64,000 nucleotides of DNA from Valencia hispanica (taxonomy: Eukaryota > Chordata > Actinopteri > Cyprinodontiformes > Valenciidae). The position numbers were made by a program, and so were the translations under genes. This document shows positions 48,539 to 60,937 of the stretch, in pieces. The stretch spans positions 2,504,821-2,568,820 of the forward strand of contig OY747713.1 of assembly GCA_963556495.2 (NCBI GenBank), written 5' to 3'. The first letter of the stretch is position 1. Each line of letters starts with the position of its first letter. A model generated the notes under the pieces. That model saw nothing but the letters and a program-made list of their open reading frames with translations, was not told where the DNA came from and ran no database searches.

Positions 48539-48740
48539 AAATCCAATAAAAGCAACATGTTCGTCGCTTTTTAATCTCCTCTGTAAAAATGCTGGTTTGC
48601 TCAGCCAACAGTCCGGGTCCGACCCTCTAACATTTTTATTTTGTGGGTCAGACGTTGGAAAGTTTGGGAATTACTGAAGTAGAATAAGGGAAAGATTGCA
48701 GGAAAACCTGGACCACAGACCCAGAACGGTTCTGAACGTT

Positions 48741-48746
48741 TTTATT
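48741..48746 (-). terminator. lsm10: lsm10 polyadenylation signal
   Basis: AATAAA on the minus strand about 120 bases after the lsm10 stop, with a second possible copy a few bases on. Confidence 0.55.
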
Positions 48747-48862
48747 ATTTTATTAACAGTAAATATCAGTCGGTTTTTAATCAGAACAATTATCAGTCCG
48801 ATTGTTCTGCTATGGAGCGTCTCTGAACCGGCAGAGATCCGATATGATTCAACAAAAACGAG

Positions 48863-49264
48863 TCACTTGGTCTTGGTGACGAACTCCCTCCTGCCGCCGC
48901 CGTCGCCGGCGAAGTTCCGGACTCTGCGGATCTTGGCCAGCTGGTTCTGGATGGTCGCCATGACGTCCACGTGGTCGGGGATGTGCACGTAGCGCACGCT
49001 CCTGCCGGTGATGAACAGGTCCTGCAGCCGGGCGCTCCGTCCCCGCCCGTCCTGGTACACGACGTCCTCCAGACGAACGTTCATGAAGGCGTCCACGTTG
49101 ACCACGCGGCCCCGGGCCGTGGACTCGTTCCTCAGGTCCACAGTGGTCACCTCCCCCTGCAGACCCTGCAGCAGAACCACCATGCTGTTCTCTGCTATCG
49201 TCCGCTCCCGGATCGAGCTGGTCACAGCGCCGGACCGCGCAGAGTCCGCCTCATTGGACTCCAT
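48863..49264 (-). CDS. lsm10: U7 snRNA-associated Sm-like protein LSM10, 133 residues, single coding exon
   Basis: A nuclear Sm-ring subunit that, with LSM11, replaces SmD1/SmD2 in the U7 snRNP, which cuts the 3' ends of replication-dependent histone pre-mRNAs. The Sm1 motif is at residues 21-62 ([45 protein letters not shown]) and Sm2 at about 81-96 ([16 protein letters not shown]), then [10 protein letters not shown]. Length is close to human (123); the N-terminus here is about ten residues longer, rich in Ser/Ala/Glu. The start at 49264 is the only ATG upstream of the Sm fold in frame and follows a probable acceptor (CCTCCTCCAG) at 49287, so the upstream exon is non-coding. No neighbour shares its function. 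Confidence 0.95.
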   Translation of the reverse strand: MESNEADSARSGAVTSSIRERTIAENSMVVLLQGLQGEVTTVDLRNESTARGRVVNVDAFMNVRLEDVVYQDGRGRSARLQDLFITGRSVRYVHIPDHVDVMATIQNQLAKIRRVRNFAGDGGGRREFVTKTK

Positions 49265-49286
49265 GGCTTCTGGGTGTCAGGAACGC

Positions 49287-50350
49287 CTGGAGGAGGAAAG
49301 AGGAACGTCAGGATTAAAGTTCTACAGGAAGAACCGGTTCTAGCTCCAGATCCAGGACGGTTCTGCAGTTTTAAGTGTCAACTCCCAGGATCAAAACCTG
49401 AACGACTGTAAGAGTCTGAAGTCCCTGGAGACTCCATGATCCCAGAGAAAACTCTGGATGTCCCTCACCTGTCCTCCAGGAGAACCAGGAGAACCAGCGC
49501 CGCCTGACTGGGTTCTCATCTATAAAGCTGCTTACGCACAAAACAGGGTCTAAGGCCAAAGTCACTTTCTATGATAAGTTTTGAGATTTACAAGAAAAAC
49601 GTGACGTAACTTTAACGTCACTCAGGACGTTGCTGCTGACGCAGATCTTAGACACGGAGGAACCTGGTGAGACGGAAACATGTTCAGAACGTAGAGCTTC
49701 ATAAACCCAGGAACACACAACCAGCAGTCAGTCAGGAGTAAAAGGAGGATCTGAAGGAAATATGTTGCATTTAAGAATTATATCTCAGTATGTTGATGTA
49801 ATTATACAGTTATTGGTGCATTGATTGTGATCAATAAATATTTCTTTCTAATATGTGGAAAGCAGTAAAGTTCTGCAGAGAAACGAAACAGAACCGGGTT
49901 TATTCCTAGCAGAGTATCATGTAACATCATTATGATATATTAGCATTTATTAACTAGGCTTCATTTAACTAAAGACACGGAAGGTGCGTCATTTCCGGCC
50001 ACATATCAAGGTTAACATGTTTAACTGAACCGGACCAGCACCGGTTCTGGTCGTGACTCCTGGTCCAGTTCTAGCGTCTTCCTGGTCTTGCCTGGATCGA
50101 GACATTTGACCAGAACTGGAGGTTCTGCTGAGTTCTGCTGGACCTTGGCTGCTTCTTGAAGTTCAGGATTCCTGAAGATCCAGAACCAGGAGCTGAGGGG
50201 TTCTGGGGCAGTTTCTAAATCTGGATCAGAACCATACGACGGTGTGTGCAGAACTTTCTCGGATCCTGGGTTCTGATGAAGCCAGAATCATGTCTGTGGT
50301 TCTGATCCATATTTCAGCTGAAAACAGTTAAACCCAGTTGGACCTCCTAC
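49287..50350. other. lsm10 5' intron
   Basis: From a minus-strand donor GTAGGA (50350) to the acceptor at 49287. No repeat or exon recognised. Confidence 0.4.
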
Positions 50351-50560
50351 CTGAACTGGTGGTTCTGGTTCTGCTGGCCCGTTTTTCCTATCGGTCCTCT
50401 GCCGCCGCAAACACCACCTGACCCACAGCGTGATGACGTAATATCCCGTTCTATGTCCTCTCCGTCAAACGCATCCACGCCACCTGCTGGTGTGAAGCGG
50501 CACTGCAGTCTCGTTTTTATTTTCTCCGCTTTGACCGTTGAAATGGACTGAAACACGTTT
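50351..50560 (-). promoter_or_regulatory. lsm10: candidate lsm10 first exon and promoter
   Basis: The minus strand shows TTACGTCA (50434-50441), a CRE/ATF-type site, in a CpG-richer stretch, followed by an untranslated stretch up to GTTCAG|GTAGGA (50351). No TATA box. The exon start cannot be read. Confidence 0.4.
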
Positions 50561-50654
50561 AAAGTTCGGCTGTTCGGTACCAGAACCATCCAGGAACAAT
50601 CTCCACCTGTTCCCGTTTCTTCTACATCCCATATTCTGCATCGAGCAAATCAAT

Positions 50655-51556
50655 GGATGGATGTGTCATAACTTTCTCCAGTTGAATAGAAACAAAACAG
50701 AAATAATTATTTTTAGACCTAAAGAGGAACGATCAACAATCAGCACACAGCTTCAGTTAATCCAGCTAGAAACTACTGATCAGGCCTGAAATCTAGATGT
50801 AGTAATGGACTCAGACCTGAACCTCCAGGGTCACATAAAGGTCAATAACAAGGTCAGCCTTCTATCACCTGAAGAACATTTCTAGGATTAAAGGACTGAT
50901 GTCACAACAGGAGCTAGAAAAACTCATCCATGCGTTTATCTTTAGTTGGATTGATTACTGCAACAGCGTCTTCACAGGTCTGCCTAAAAAGTCAATCAGA
51001 CAGCTGCAGCTGATCCAGAACGCTGCTGCTCGTGTTCCTCACTAGAACCAGGAAAGTAGAGCACATCACCCCAGTTCTAAAGTCCTTACACTGGCTCCCT
51101 GTAGCTCAGAGAATAGACTTCTAAATAATTTTACTAGTTTATAAATCATTACATGGCTTAGCACCAAAGTATGTTGATCTGCTGTTACTATAGCAACCCC
51201 CCCAGACCAATCAGGTCCTCTAATTCCAGTCTACTCAGCATTCCTAGAATCAGAACCAAACATGGAGAAGCAGCTTTCAGTTTCTATGCTCCTCTAATCT
51301 GGAACAAACTTCCAGAAAACTGCAAAGCTGCTGAAACACTGAGTTCTTTTAAATCACAACTAAAAACGTGTCTGTTTAGAGCTGCCTTTGAGTCATGCTT
51401 TGATGTATCTGTGTGTGCTTCATGCTTTATTGCTGTTTTTACTTTATATACTTTGTGTTTTGCTGCTATTTTTATTTTACCCTTTAATCATGTAAAGCAC
51501 CTTGAGTTACCTTGTTGTTGAAAGTGTTGCTATACAACTAAAGTTGCCTTGCCTAC
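50655..51556 (+). mobile_element. L2-like LINE 3' part with complete tail
   Basis: Reads [20 protein letters not shown], then with frame breaks the [20 protein letters not shown] region, [18 protein letters not shown] and LSSFKSQLKTCLFRAAF, ending at CTAAAGTTGCCTTGCC. This is the best copy of the family seen also at 27.96, 43.34 and 59.27 kb. Confidence 0.85.
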
Positions 51557-51606
51557 AGGCCTGTTGCTCTTACGCCTGTGGTCGTGAAGTGTTTTGAAAA
51601 GACTGG
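51557..51606 (+). mobile_element. scrap of another LINE reverse transcriptase
   Basis: One frame reads RPVALTPVVVKCFEKTG, the RT block RPVALTSVV-KCFE of jockey-like fish LINEs. It is only about 50 bp and directly follows the previous LINE. Confidence 0.5.
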
Positions 51607-53075
51607 TTTCCCCCCCAAAGAAATCAGGTCCCTTTTTTAATCAAACGTCCATAGAAACTGTCCTTTATTCTATCCTGGGAGTGAAATTCAGACTGTTCAT
51701 ACAAACAGTCAAAAGTCAGATTTATCAAATACGCGGTGACCAGTCACATGTTCCTCAGCAATCATCTGTTGATTAATCCCACATGTGTACCTATAGGAGC
51801 TCGTGTCCGTTCAGTCATTTGCATACAGAAACGCCCTCAATCAACCATATTTGGTCACATCCTCTGACACATGCATTAAATCCTTGTGTGCTTCCTGAAA
51901 ATAACGACCCAGAAAGCGAAACAGTGGCGTCGTCAGACGATTTTCCCGGGGCTTCAGCCTCGGATGTTTTAAGTCTGTTTGGCTCACCGCTCCCTCAATC
52001 ACACACAAACGGGCTCTACTGCTTTACTCTGATCAGTGCTGCAAGGTTACAGTCAGTTCTGGCAAGCCATTGGTATTAAAAATAAGGCGTGTATTAAGCC
52101 TTATTAAGGTATTACCATCCAAGGCCTATGGTAACGTCAGTATGTTGCTACCGCGGGCACACATATCACCTCTTGTCTGGGTTAAACCAGGTACTCCTTA
52201 AAGGCTGGAGACGCCCCTGGAGCAAAACAAGTTGTTTCAGCGACAGAGATCGAGGTGAAACATAAGTGAGGCAAAAAAAAGTCATGATGAACAGACTTTA
52301 TGAAAATAATCATAATGAACACAAATTCATTTTAACACAGAGTTTTTGTCTGTTATCAGCGGTTCCTCTGCTTCATGTCTCCCCTCCATCACACAGCTGT
52401 TATATTCCTGCTGCAGACATAAAAAATGTGGCAAAGAATCGATTCCTTTTCTGGTTATTCACTTCTGTAGAAATACTTCACTTCTTAGAACAAAGTAAAT
52501 AAGATAAATTAGTCCTGAACGTTTCTGTTTGGTTCTATCAGCTCAGGGGGAACCAATAAAAACAGAAGAGTTCCTGGGAGGAAGTGACAGTGGAGAGGTT
52601 CCTGCTGGAACTAAAGGAACAAAATGGTTGATATCAAAGTGAATCCAATAAAACGTCCCTCAGCAACACAGCTGGAGCAGATCTTCTACTGGGGGGGAAC
52701 AGATCCCCACATGGGACCCGCGTGTGGCCGTCTCCATGGAGACGCTGCTTTGGCTGGCATCAGTAACCATGGAGACAGAGACAACCTGCTGCACCGATAA
52801 GCAGGACCATCCAGGTTCCTCACTACAGTTTGATAACCTTTGATTTAGAAGTGGAACAACATCCTTTAAACTGGAGAGAGCAGACCTCCATGAAGCTCCT
52901 CACACCCCCCCAGATCTCCATGCATGATCACCCCCAAAATATAATCTTTTATTCCTTGGTAAATTTCTAACATTTCCTGAAAGTTTGATCCAAATCCATC
53001 CATAACTTTATGACTTATTTAGCTAAAAGAGACAGACGCCAACATGAGCTCCTTGGTGGAGGTGATAAACTGATG
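51607..53075. other. intergenic, nothing recognised
   Basis: No gene, RNA or repeat family I can name. Short frames at 51783-52079 have no known motif. Confidence 0.4.
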
Positions 53076-53256
53076 AGATAAATATGTGCAGTTCCCCCGT
53101 TCTACCACTAGATGCTGTGCGTACGACCTGTTCTAATATTTCCGAAAAGTTCTACGCACAACTACAAGATGGTAAACACCAAAATATGCGTAAAATTGTT
53201 CCTACTTACCAAATACTCCCAGATCTGTGCGTGAGTACGGTGGATAAATGAGGGAC
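53076..53256. mobile_element. possible Harbinger-like MITE end next to the large element
   Basis: Words GTGCGTACGACC, TTCTACGCACAAC and the end ACGGTGGATAAATGAGGGAC resemble the right terminus of the neighbouring element (ACGTTTATAAATGAGACCC). It is probably a relative into whose end the larger element inserted. Left edge uncertain. Confidence 0.35.
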
Positions 53257-53534
53257 CTGGGGTCTCATTTATAAAACATTGCGTAGAATCCCTACTAAAA
53301 GTGTACGTACAACCAAAACAAAAAGTTTGCTGATTTATAAAACCATGCCTACGCACAGGTGTAAGCAATTTCCCCTTTATAAATCACAGTCTTCTTGGAA
53401 GTTTGCACACGTGAATTTGGCTCATATCCCGCCCTGAACACGCCCACATCCGGCCATAAAAGGTCAATGCAAAGCAGGACATGAATATTGATGCATATGA
53501 AGAAGAGGGGAAATATGGCAACAACAACAACAAA

Positions 53535-54378
53535 AAAACAAGAAGAGAAACTTTACGGAGATGGAGACTGAAGTGCTAGTGGGTAAAGTGGAGGCTAGAA
53601 GAGACATTTTATTTGGTGGACACAGCAGTGGTGTCACAAATAAAAGGAAGAACCGGCCAGCCTGCAGATGACCCAGCGAAATTCAGGCAGGACAAAATAC
53701 ACACAGCTTAAGAAATGCTTGCTGAGACGCCGGGGCAGTAAGATAACAGTCTGGCCTTCGGATGAGCTGCTTTATGCGTTGATATAAGACTCGCATGAAG
53801 TGGTTCTCCGGAGGCGGGGCGTGAACGTTGGAGAAGACGTCTACAGAGATAAACAATGATTGCTGAATACTATTTAAGCGGTTAGTTAGAAAGGTTGGTC
53901 AGGGTGATGCACGAGTAACTCTGTCCCCTCCATGGTCTGACCAGACATGTTTGAATTAAATACTTAAACGCCTTCTGGGACTCAAGTCTTCTTTATTATG
54001 GAAACCCTGAGATACTTTATTTGCCATAACACTTGGCGCCTTTTGTATATATTTTATTACGTGGCTTCGTTAACAAATTTGAGCATATTTTAAGGAAACA
54101 GACTAATAGGCCGTGTCTTTTCAGCTCTTCCACAGTCGGTAGGTGGCGAGGATGAGGAGGCTGAGGAAGATGAGGTGGCCCAGCGTCCGGCTGCCCCCAG
54201 CACCAGTGCTGCCGGTGCATCCAGCATTGGTCGGGTTCTGACTGAAGCTGTGATGCAGACACAGAGAGACGCCACCAATTCTGTGACAAACGAGTTAAAG
54301 GAAATAAAGAGTGTGCTGTGCGACATAGTGACAGCCATTGGGACCTTAAATGATACAATAAAACATTTTAATAAATGA
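53535..54378 (+). pseudogene. Harbinger Myb/SANT-like accessory protein, broken
   Basis: In PIF/Harbinger elements this protein binds DNA and brings the transposase to the nucleus and the ends. The first part (about 53540-53665) reads KRNFTEMETEVLVGKVEARR then GVTNKRKNR, the start of a Myb/SANT-like domain, and meets a stop at 53666. The middle is decayed. The last exon begins after TCTTTTCAG at 54125: acidic GGEDEEAEEDE, then SSIGRVLTEAVMQTQ and a C-terminal amphipathic helix ending IKHFNK with TGA at 54376. A frame shift before KRNFT and the lost middle make it non-functional. Confidence 0.75.
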
Positions 54379-54489
54379 ACCTTGTCGTTGTTATCTCAAA
54401 CGCCGCGTTACATCCTGGCGGATCCTTGCTCCCTGGGTGAAGGCTTCCTGTCGAGGAGGAGGCGGCTGTAGGTCGGGGTTCTCATGCTG

Positions 54490-55393
54490 GGGAGGGGGTA
54501 GGCCAGGAGGGAGGGGGTAGGCTAGGAGGGAGGGGGTAGGCCAGGAGGGAGGGGGTAGGCCAGGAGGGAGGAGGTAGGCTAGGAGGGAGGGGGTAGGCCA
54601 GGAGGGAGGAGGTAGGCCAGGAGGGAGGAGGTAGGCTAGGAGGGAGGAGGTAGGCCAGGAGGGAGGGGGTAGGCCAGGAGGGAGGAGGTAGGCTAGGAGG
54701 GAGGGGGTAGGCCAGGAGGGAGGAGGTAGGCCAGGAGGGAGGGGGTAGGCCAGGAGGGAGGAGGTAGGCTAGGAGGGAGGGGGTAGGCCAGGAGGGAGGA
54801 GGTAGGCCAGGAGGGAGGGGGTAGGCCAGGAGGGAGGGGGTAGGCCAGGAGGGAGGGGGTAGGCCAGGAGGGAGGGGGTAGGCCAGGAGGGAGGGGGTAG
54901 GCTAGGAGGGAGGGGGTAGGCCAGGAGGGAGGAGGTAGGCCAGGAGGGAGGGGGTAGGCTAGGAGGGAGGGGGTAGGCCAGGAGGGAGGGGGTAGGCCAG
55001 GAGGTAGGTCAGGAGGGAGGGGGTAGGCCAGGAGGTAGGTCAGGAGGGAGGGGGTAGGCCAGGAGGGAGGGGGTAGGCCAGGAGGGAGGGGGTAGGCTAG
55101 GAGGGAGGGGGTAGGCCAGGAGGTAGGTCAGGAGGGAGGGGGTAGGCCAGGAGGGAGGGGGTAGGCTAGGAGGGAGGGGGTAGGCCAGGAGGGAGGAGGT
55201 AGGCCAGGAGGGAGGAGGTAGGTCAGGAGGGAGGGGGTAGGCCAGGAGGGAGGAGGTAGGCCAGGAGGGAGGGGGTAGGCCAGGAGGGAGGGGGTAGGCC
55301 AGGAGGTAGGCCAGGAGGGAGGGGGTAGGCCAGGAGGTAGGCCAGGAGGGAGGAGGTAGGCCAGGAGGGAGGGGGTAAGTCAGGAGGGAGGGG
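54490..55393. repeat. G-rich minisatellite, 19-bp unit, about 45 copies
   Basis: Unit TAGGCCAGGAGGGAGGGGG with variants GGCTAGG, GGTCAGG and GGAGGAGG, and some 12-bp short units. It lies inside the C-terminal Pro-rich coding part of the Harbinger transposase. The plus strand has dense G runs that could form G-quadruplexes. The Pro/Leu-rich frame on the minus strand is a repeat artefact. Confidence 0.95.
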
Positions 55394-55861
55394 ATTCCAA
55401 TTCTCAGCGCCATGTTATGAAGAATTGCACATGCCCTCACGATCTTGCAGACCTTTGTAGGGCGGTATAACAGTCTGCCACCCGAGGCATCCAATGACCG
55501 CCACCTACATTTTAACGGGCCTATGGCACGCTCCATGACTGAGCGCGCACGCGTGTGACAGGAGTTGTAGCGCATTTCCTCTGCTGTCTGTGGGTCTGGG
55601 AACGGGGTCAGAAGCTCCTGAGAGGGTAGCCACTATCCCCTGTAAGTGATAACACGTTTAATTCAGGCGTCAACAACCAGGTTTTCTAATGACTGAGGAC
55701 TTACCGAGCAGCCAGCCATCACGCACAGCGCCGGCCTGCAGTCTGTTCCCTACACTGCTGTGTGTCAAGATAAAGGAGTCGTGTGTTGACCCAGGCCATC
55801 GTGCCACCATATTAGTGATCATCATGTGTGAATCACATATGATTTGCACATGTAATATTTT

Positions 55862-58036
55862 ATCTTCTCAGTCTAACATGGTTTTAGACAAATCTGAATG
55901 TGTGTCTCTACCAGAGGAAACGCTGGACAGTTTTGTCCTGGTAGAAGCTGGGACTCTTGATAAAGTTTTCTCCTCAGTGAGGCCCACCACATGTGTTTTG
56001 GACCCGATTCCCACTTCATTTTTTAAGCCATTTTATGAATCTTTTAGGGATGAGATTTTAACCATGATGAATTGCTCCCTTCAGACGGGGGTCTTTCCTG
56101 CCACCTTTAAAGGGGCGGAAGTGAAGCCCCTGCTGAAGAAGAGCAATTTAGATTTTAATGATTTTAATAATTTTAGACCGGTATCTAACTTACCTTTTTT
56201 AAGCAAGGTTTTAGAAAAGCTAGTTTTAATTCAACTTAATGATTTTATTAATGAGCACAATGTCCTGGAGAAATTTCAGTCTGGTTTTAGGGTGAACCAC
56301 AGCACAGAGGCGGCCCTTCTGAAGATTTTTAATGATTTTAGAATAAATTATGATGCCCAGAAGGTGACGGTGTTGGTTCTACTGGATCTAAGCGCTGCCT
56401 TTGATACAGTAGACCACACTATTCTTTTAACCCGTCTAAAACAGATCGGCCTCTGGTGCTGTTCACTAATGGTTCACATCCTATCTCACAGACAGGACTT
56501 TTATGGTAAGTTTAGATACCTGCTCCTCTAGGGTCCATAGGATTACATGTGGTGTTCCCCAGGGTTCAATTTTAGGCCCAGTGCTTTTTAACCTTTATAT
56601 GCTCCCTCTTGGCAGCGTCATCAGGAGACATGGAGTTAACTTTCACAGTTATGCTGATGATACACAGCTGTACATCTCCATGTCTCCCGATGACACACGG
56701 CCAATGGATGCACTTTTTAACTGCATTTTAGACATTAAACCCCGGATGGCAGAAAACTTTCTCCAGCTCAACCAGGACAAAACTGAAGTTTTAGTCATCG
56801 ATCCTGAGGCTCAGAGAGAGAAACTTTTACCAAAACTACAATCACTGTCTTTTAATCTCTCTTTACAAGTGAAGAACCTGGGCGTGATTTTTGACTCTGA
56901 GCTGACTTTTATTCCTCACATAAAAAATATCACTAAAATACGTTTTTATCAACTAAAGAACATCGCCAGAGTCCGCCCCATTCTGTCTCGGGCCAATACG
57001 GAGACACTGATGCATGCTTTTATCTCCAGTAGAATTGATGACTGTAATGCCCTGCTTTCTGGTCTTCCCAAAAAGAGTATATCAGGTTTACAACTACTAC
57101 AAAATTCAGCAGCACGTGTCCTGATGAAGACCAGGAGGCGGGAGCACATTACACCGGTCTTAGAATCACTGCATCGGCTCCCCGTATGTTTTAGGATCCA
57201 TTTTAAGGTTCTTTTAATGGTTTTTAAGTGTCTTAATGGTCTTGGGCCTTCTTATCTCTCTGAACAGCTTTTACCATATAAACCTTGGTGGTCTCTGCGC
57301 TCCTCTGCAGCCGTCTCCTTGTCACCCCTAAAGTCAGGACACACACTCATGGCGAGGCGTCTTTCCAGTTTTATGGCCCTCACCTCTGGAACGGAACAGG
57401 CTGCTGGAGAACATTCATGTTTTTAAGAGCAGGCTCAAGACTCACCTTTTTAGCTTAGCTTTTAACTGATTATTATTTATCACTGTTTGTTTAATTGCTT
57501 TGGATGTTTTATATGATTATATTTTTATCAGTTTTACTTTTCAATCTTAGCACATTAATTTACCGTTTCTTTTTATACTTTAATTTGTCTTAATCCCCTT
57601 TCCAGTGTTTCCTCTGTGGGAGCCCTCTGCCCCGGGAGCGGTGGTCGGCTGTAGCTGCCTGGTTGCTCTCCAGGTGGAGCTTGGGTGGAGGTGGGGGTCT
57701 TGGCCTCCCCTCCACTGGGCGCCCTGTGTCGGTGCCTCGGCTGCTGCTGTTAATCTACCGCTGCCGGGGCAGATGGCTCCTCTGATGGCGTTTCCTTGCA
57801 TGGTTCATCTACACTCGGCCCAATGTCCTTTTTTACCTTTTCTTTTAACAGTGTGTGTGGATGGGAGATGGGTTGGGGGGAGGGGGGTATAACTGTGACC
57901 ATGCTTTTAAATCTGTGGGGGAGGGAAGGGAAGGTGGTTTTATGTGGGGTCATTTTAATCTGTAAAGCACTTTGTGATGCAACTTCTTGTATGAAAAGCG
58001 CTTTATAAATAAATAAATAAATAAAGTTTGATTTGA
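55862..58036 (+). mobile_element. L2-like LINE, nearly full RT region, nested in Harbinger transposase
   Basis: RT blocks: [124 protein letters not shown] frameshift lies at about 56455-56510. It ends GCGCTTTATAAATAAATAAA. TAATA on both sides (before 55862 and after 58036) may be a short target duplication. Confidence 0.9.
56503..57426 (+). pseudogene. LINE reverse transcriptase C-terminal part
   Basis: About 307 codons from GVPQGSILGPVLF through YADD (about 56656) to the C-terminal domain (ITPVLESLHRLPV, LSSFMAL). The N-terminal RT half (55871-56500) is in another frame. Best-preserved LINE frame of the window but not autonomous. Confidence 0.85.
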
Positions 58037-59326
58037 TTAATACTGTGTACATGTTTCCGATTGATGAAAACAAATTCATCCTCGGATGGGGCCCTTATAG
58101 CAATATGGGTGCAGTCAATTGCGCCGATTATGTATGAAACCGGAGATTGCTGCAAATTGCATCTTGATTTCGGCCTGCTCCCCCACAGTATATGGAAACG
58201 TGATGCATCGCCTGCTCATTTTAATGATCCCATCCAAGACTGCAGGCATTATTGCGCTCAGGGACGGCTGTGATATCCCAGAACTAGTAAATAAATATAA
58301 CATATTTGAAGGCATTATTTCCAAAAAGGGACTTTGGGCAGAATAGTAAGAATCATGTCACTCAGACACATAACTGTCGGCTAATTCCCGCTGGTAACAA
58401 CCAGTTGCAAGAAACCCCAGAGTGGTGAGCAGCTGCAGCTGGACCGGAATGGCACGGTTCCGCCTGGACGGTCTCTCCAAAACCGGGCCCAATTCAGCAC
58501 AGAGATCCAAGAGCACAGCTCTAGGGAATCTGAATCTGCTTATTAGCCAGTCATCATCATGGGCAAGGAGGTCCGCATGATCCCTGAACACGCGTTCTCT
58601 CCTAATCCTTCCATTTGCAAAATCTTCTAGCAACGCCAGTGCATCCATCTCAGATATTACGCTTGAAAGTAGTCGGGGTATTTCTATTGGCAGCAATAAG
58701 ACTGATTGCTTCATTCCTTGGCACAATGAACGTGCCAATCAATGATATATGGTACAGATGATTCCATTTATTAATTGGCATACAGTCCCGGCCCTTTTAT
58801 CTGAGTTTAAGGTTTTGAGATAAATTTTATGTGTTTATTTTAATATTGAAAAATGTTTTTAGAAGAGCTATAGCTCACTGCAAAGCTACAATATAGATAT
58901 CATTGCTGGTTTGGATGTTTATAATAACATGAATCCATACTTAATGTTTGGTGTGAGGTGAAATGATATGTGTGAGAGGAGTAATATGCAGTCTGGCTGC
59001 AGTTCACCAACTGCGTCGTCGATTCCCCCCAGTCTCCAAAATGTCCGTACGCACGGGTCAGAGTTGGCATACAGATGCGCACATTTTCCCGTCAAGTCTG
59101 TTTTTTATAGTTTCAGGCCCCGTTTTGTGCGTACGCAACGTTTATAAATGAGACCCCTGGTTCAGCCAGCGGATTAAGAACTTCTTAATCCGTCTTATTC
59201 GGACCCCACTTTCTCATCCAACCTCACGCTCAGCACCGGTTTTCCTACAAGCTTGTGTATTGTATGGGAAGAGACCAAAATACTTCTACCAGTTTATAAA
59301 TCATTACATGGCTTAGCACCAAAATA

Positions 59327-60937
<1,611 letters not shown>

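Larger units (their letters stand above)
46450..48676. mobile_element. hAT-type non-autonomous element, split by a LINE
   Basis: The left end CAGTAGTTCCTAAAGTCGGG (46450) and right end GAAAGTTTGGGAATTACTG (to 48676) are inverted partners of the familiar hAT form CAGTGGTTCCCAAA. Flanking 8-mers GTGTGGAA and AAGTAGAA share five of eight bases, a possible decayed duplication. Only about 250 bp are hAT; the rest is the LINE at 46565-48538. Confidence 0.55.
54391..58738 (-). pseudogene. HARBI1-type transposase, split by a LINE and a minisatellite
   Basis: Read on the minus strand: 58738-58358 is the N-terminal region (ALLEDFANGRIRRERVFRDH, LISRFRFPRAVLLDL). 58324-58115 gives SGISQPSLSAIMPAVLDGII, the helix-turn-helix. 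58135-58040 gives IGAIDCTHIAIRAPSEDE with the first catalytic Asp. The LINE follows. 55857-55705 gives ICDSHMMITNMVARWPGSTH and DSFIL with the second Asp. A 65-bp intron (55640-55704, GTAAGT...TTACAG) comes next. 55639-55400 gives RARSVMERAIGPLKCRW with the Glu. The minisatellite interrupts. 54490-54391 gives EAFTQGARIRQDVTRR and TAA. At least three frame breaks occur (near 58130, 55610 and through the minisatellite). Confidence 0.85.
53260..59156 (-). mobile_element. PIF/Harbinger transposon with both genes, carrying a nested LINE and a minisatellite
   Basis: Terminal inverted repeats GGGTCTCATTTATAAAAC (left) and GTTTATAAATGAGACCC (right), extended by TTGCGTA/TACGCAA with small changes. CTG on both sides (53257-53259 and 59157-59159) is a 3-bp duplication as expected for the superfamily. 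Inside are a Myb/SANT-like gene (+), a HARBI1-type transposase (-) meeting tail to tail, a LINE (55862-58036) and a 0.9-kb minisatellite (54490-55393). Without the last two, about 2.8 kb remains, a normal size. All frames are damaged. Confidence 0.9.

Noticed and set aside
55009..55400. Pro/Leu-rich C-terminal extension of the Harbinger transposase
   Set aside because: It is the minisatellite read in a shifting frame; the true C-terminus lies beyond it at 54391-54490.
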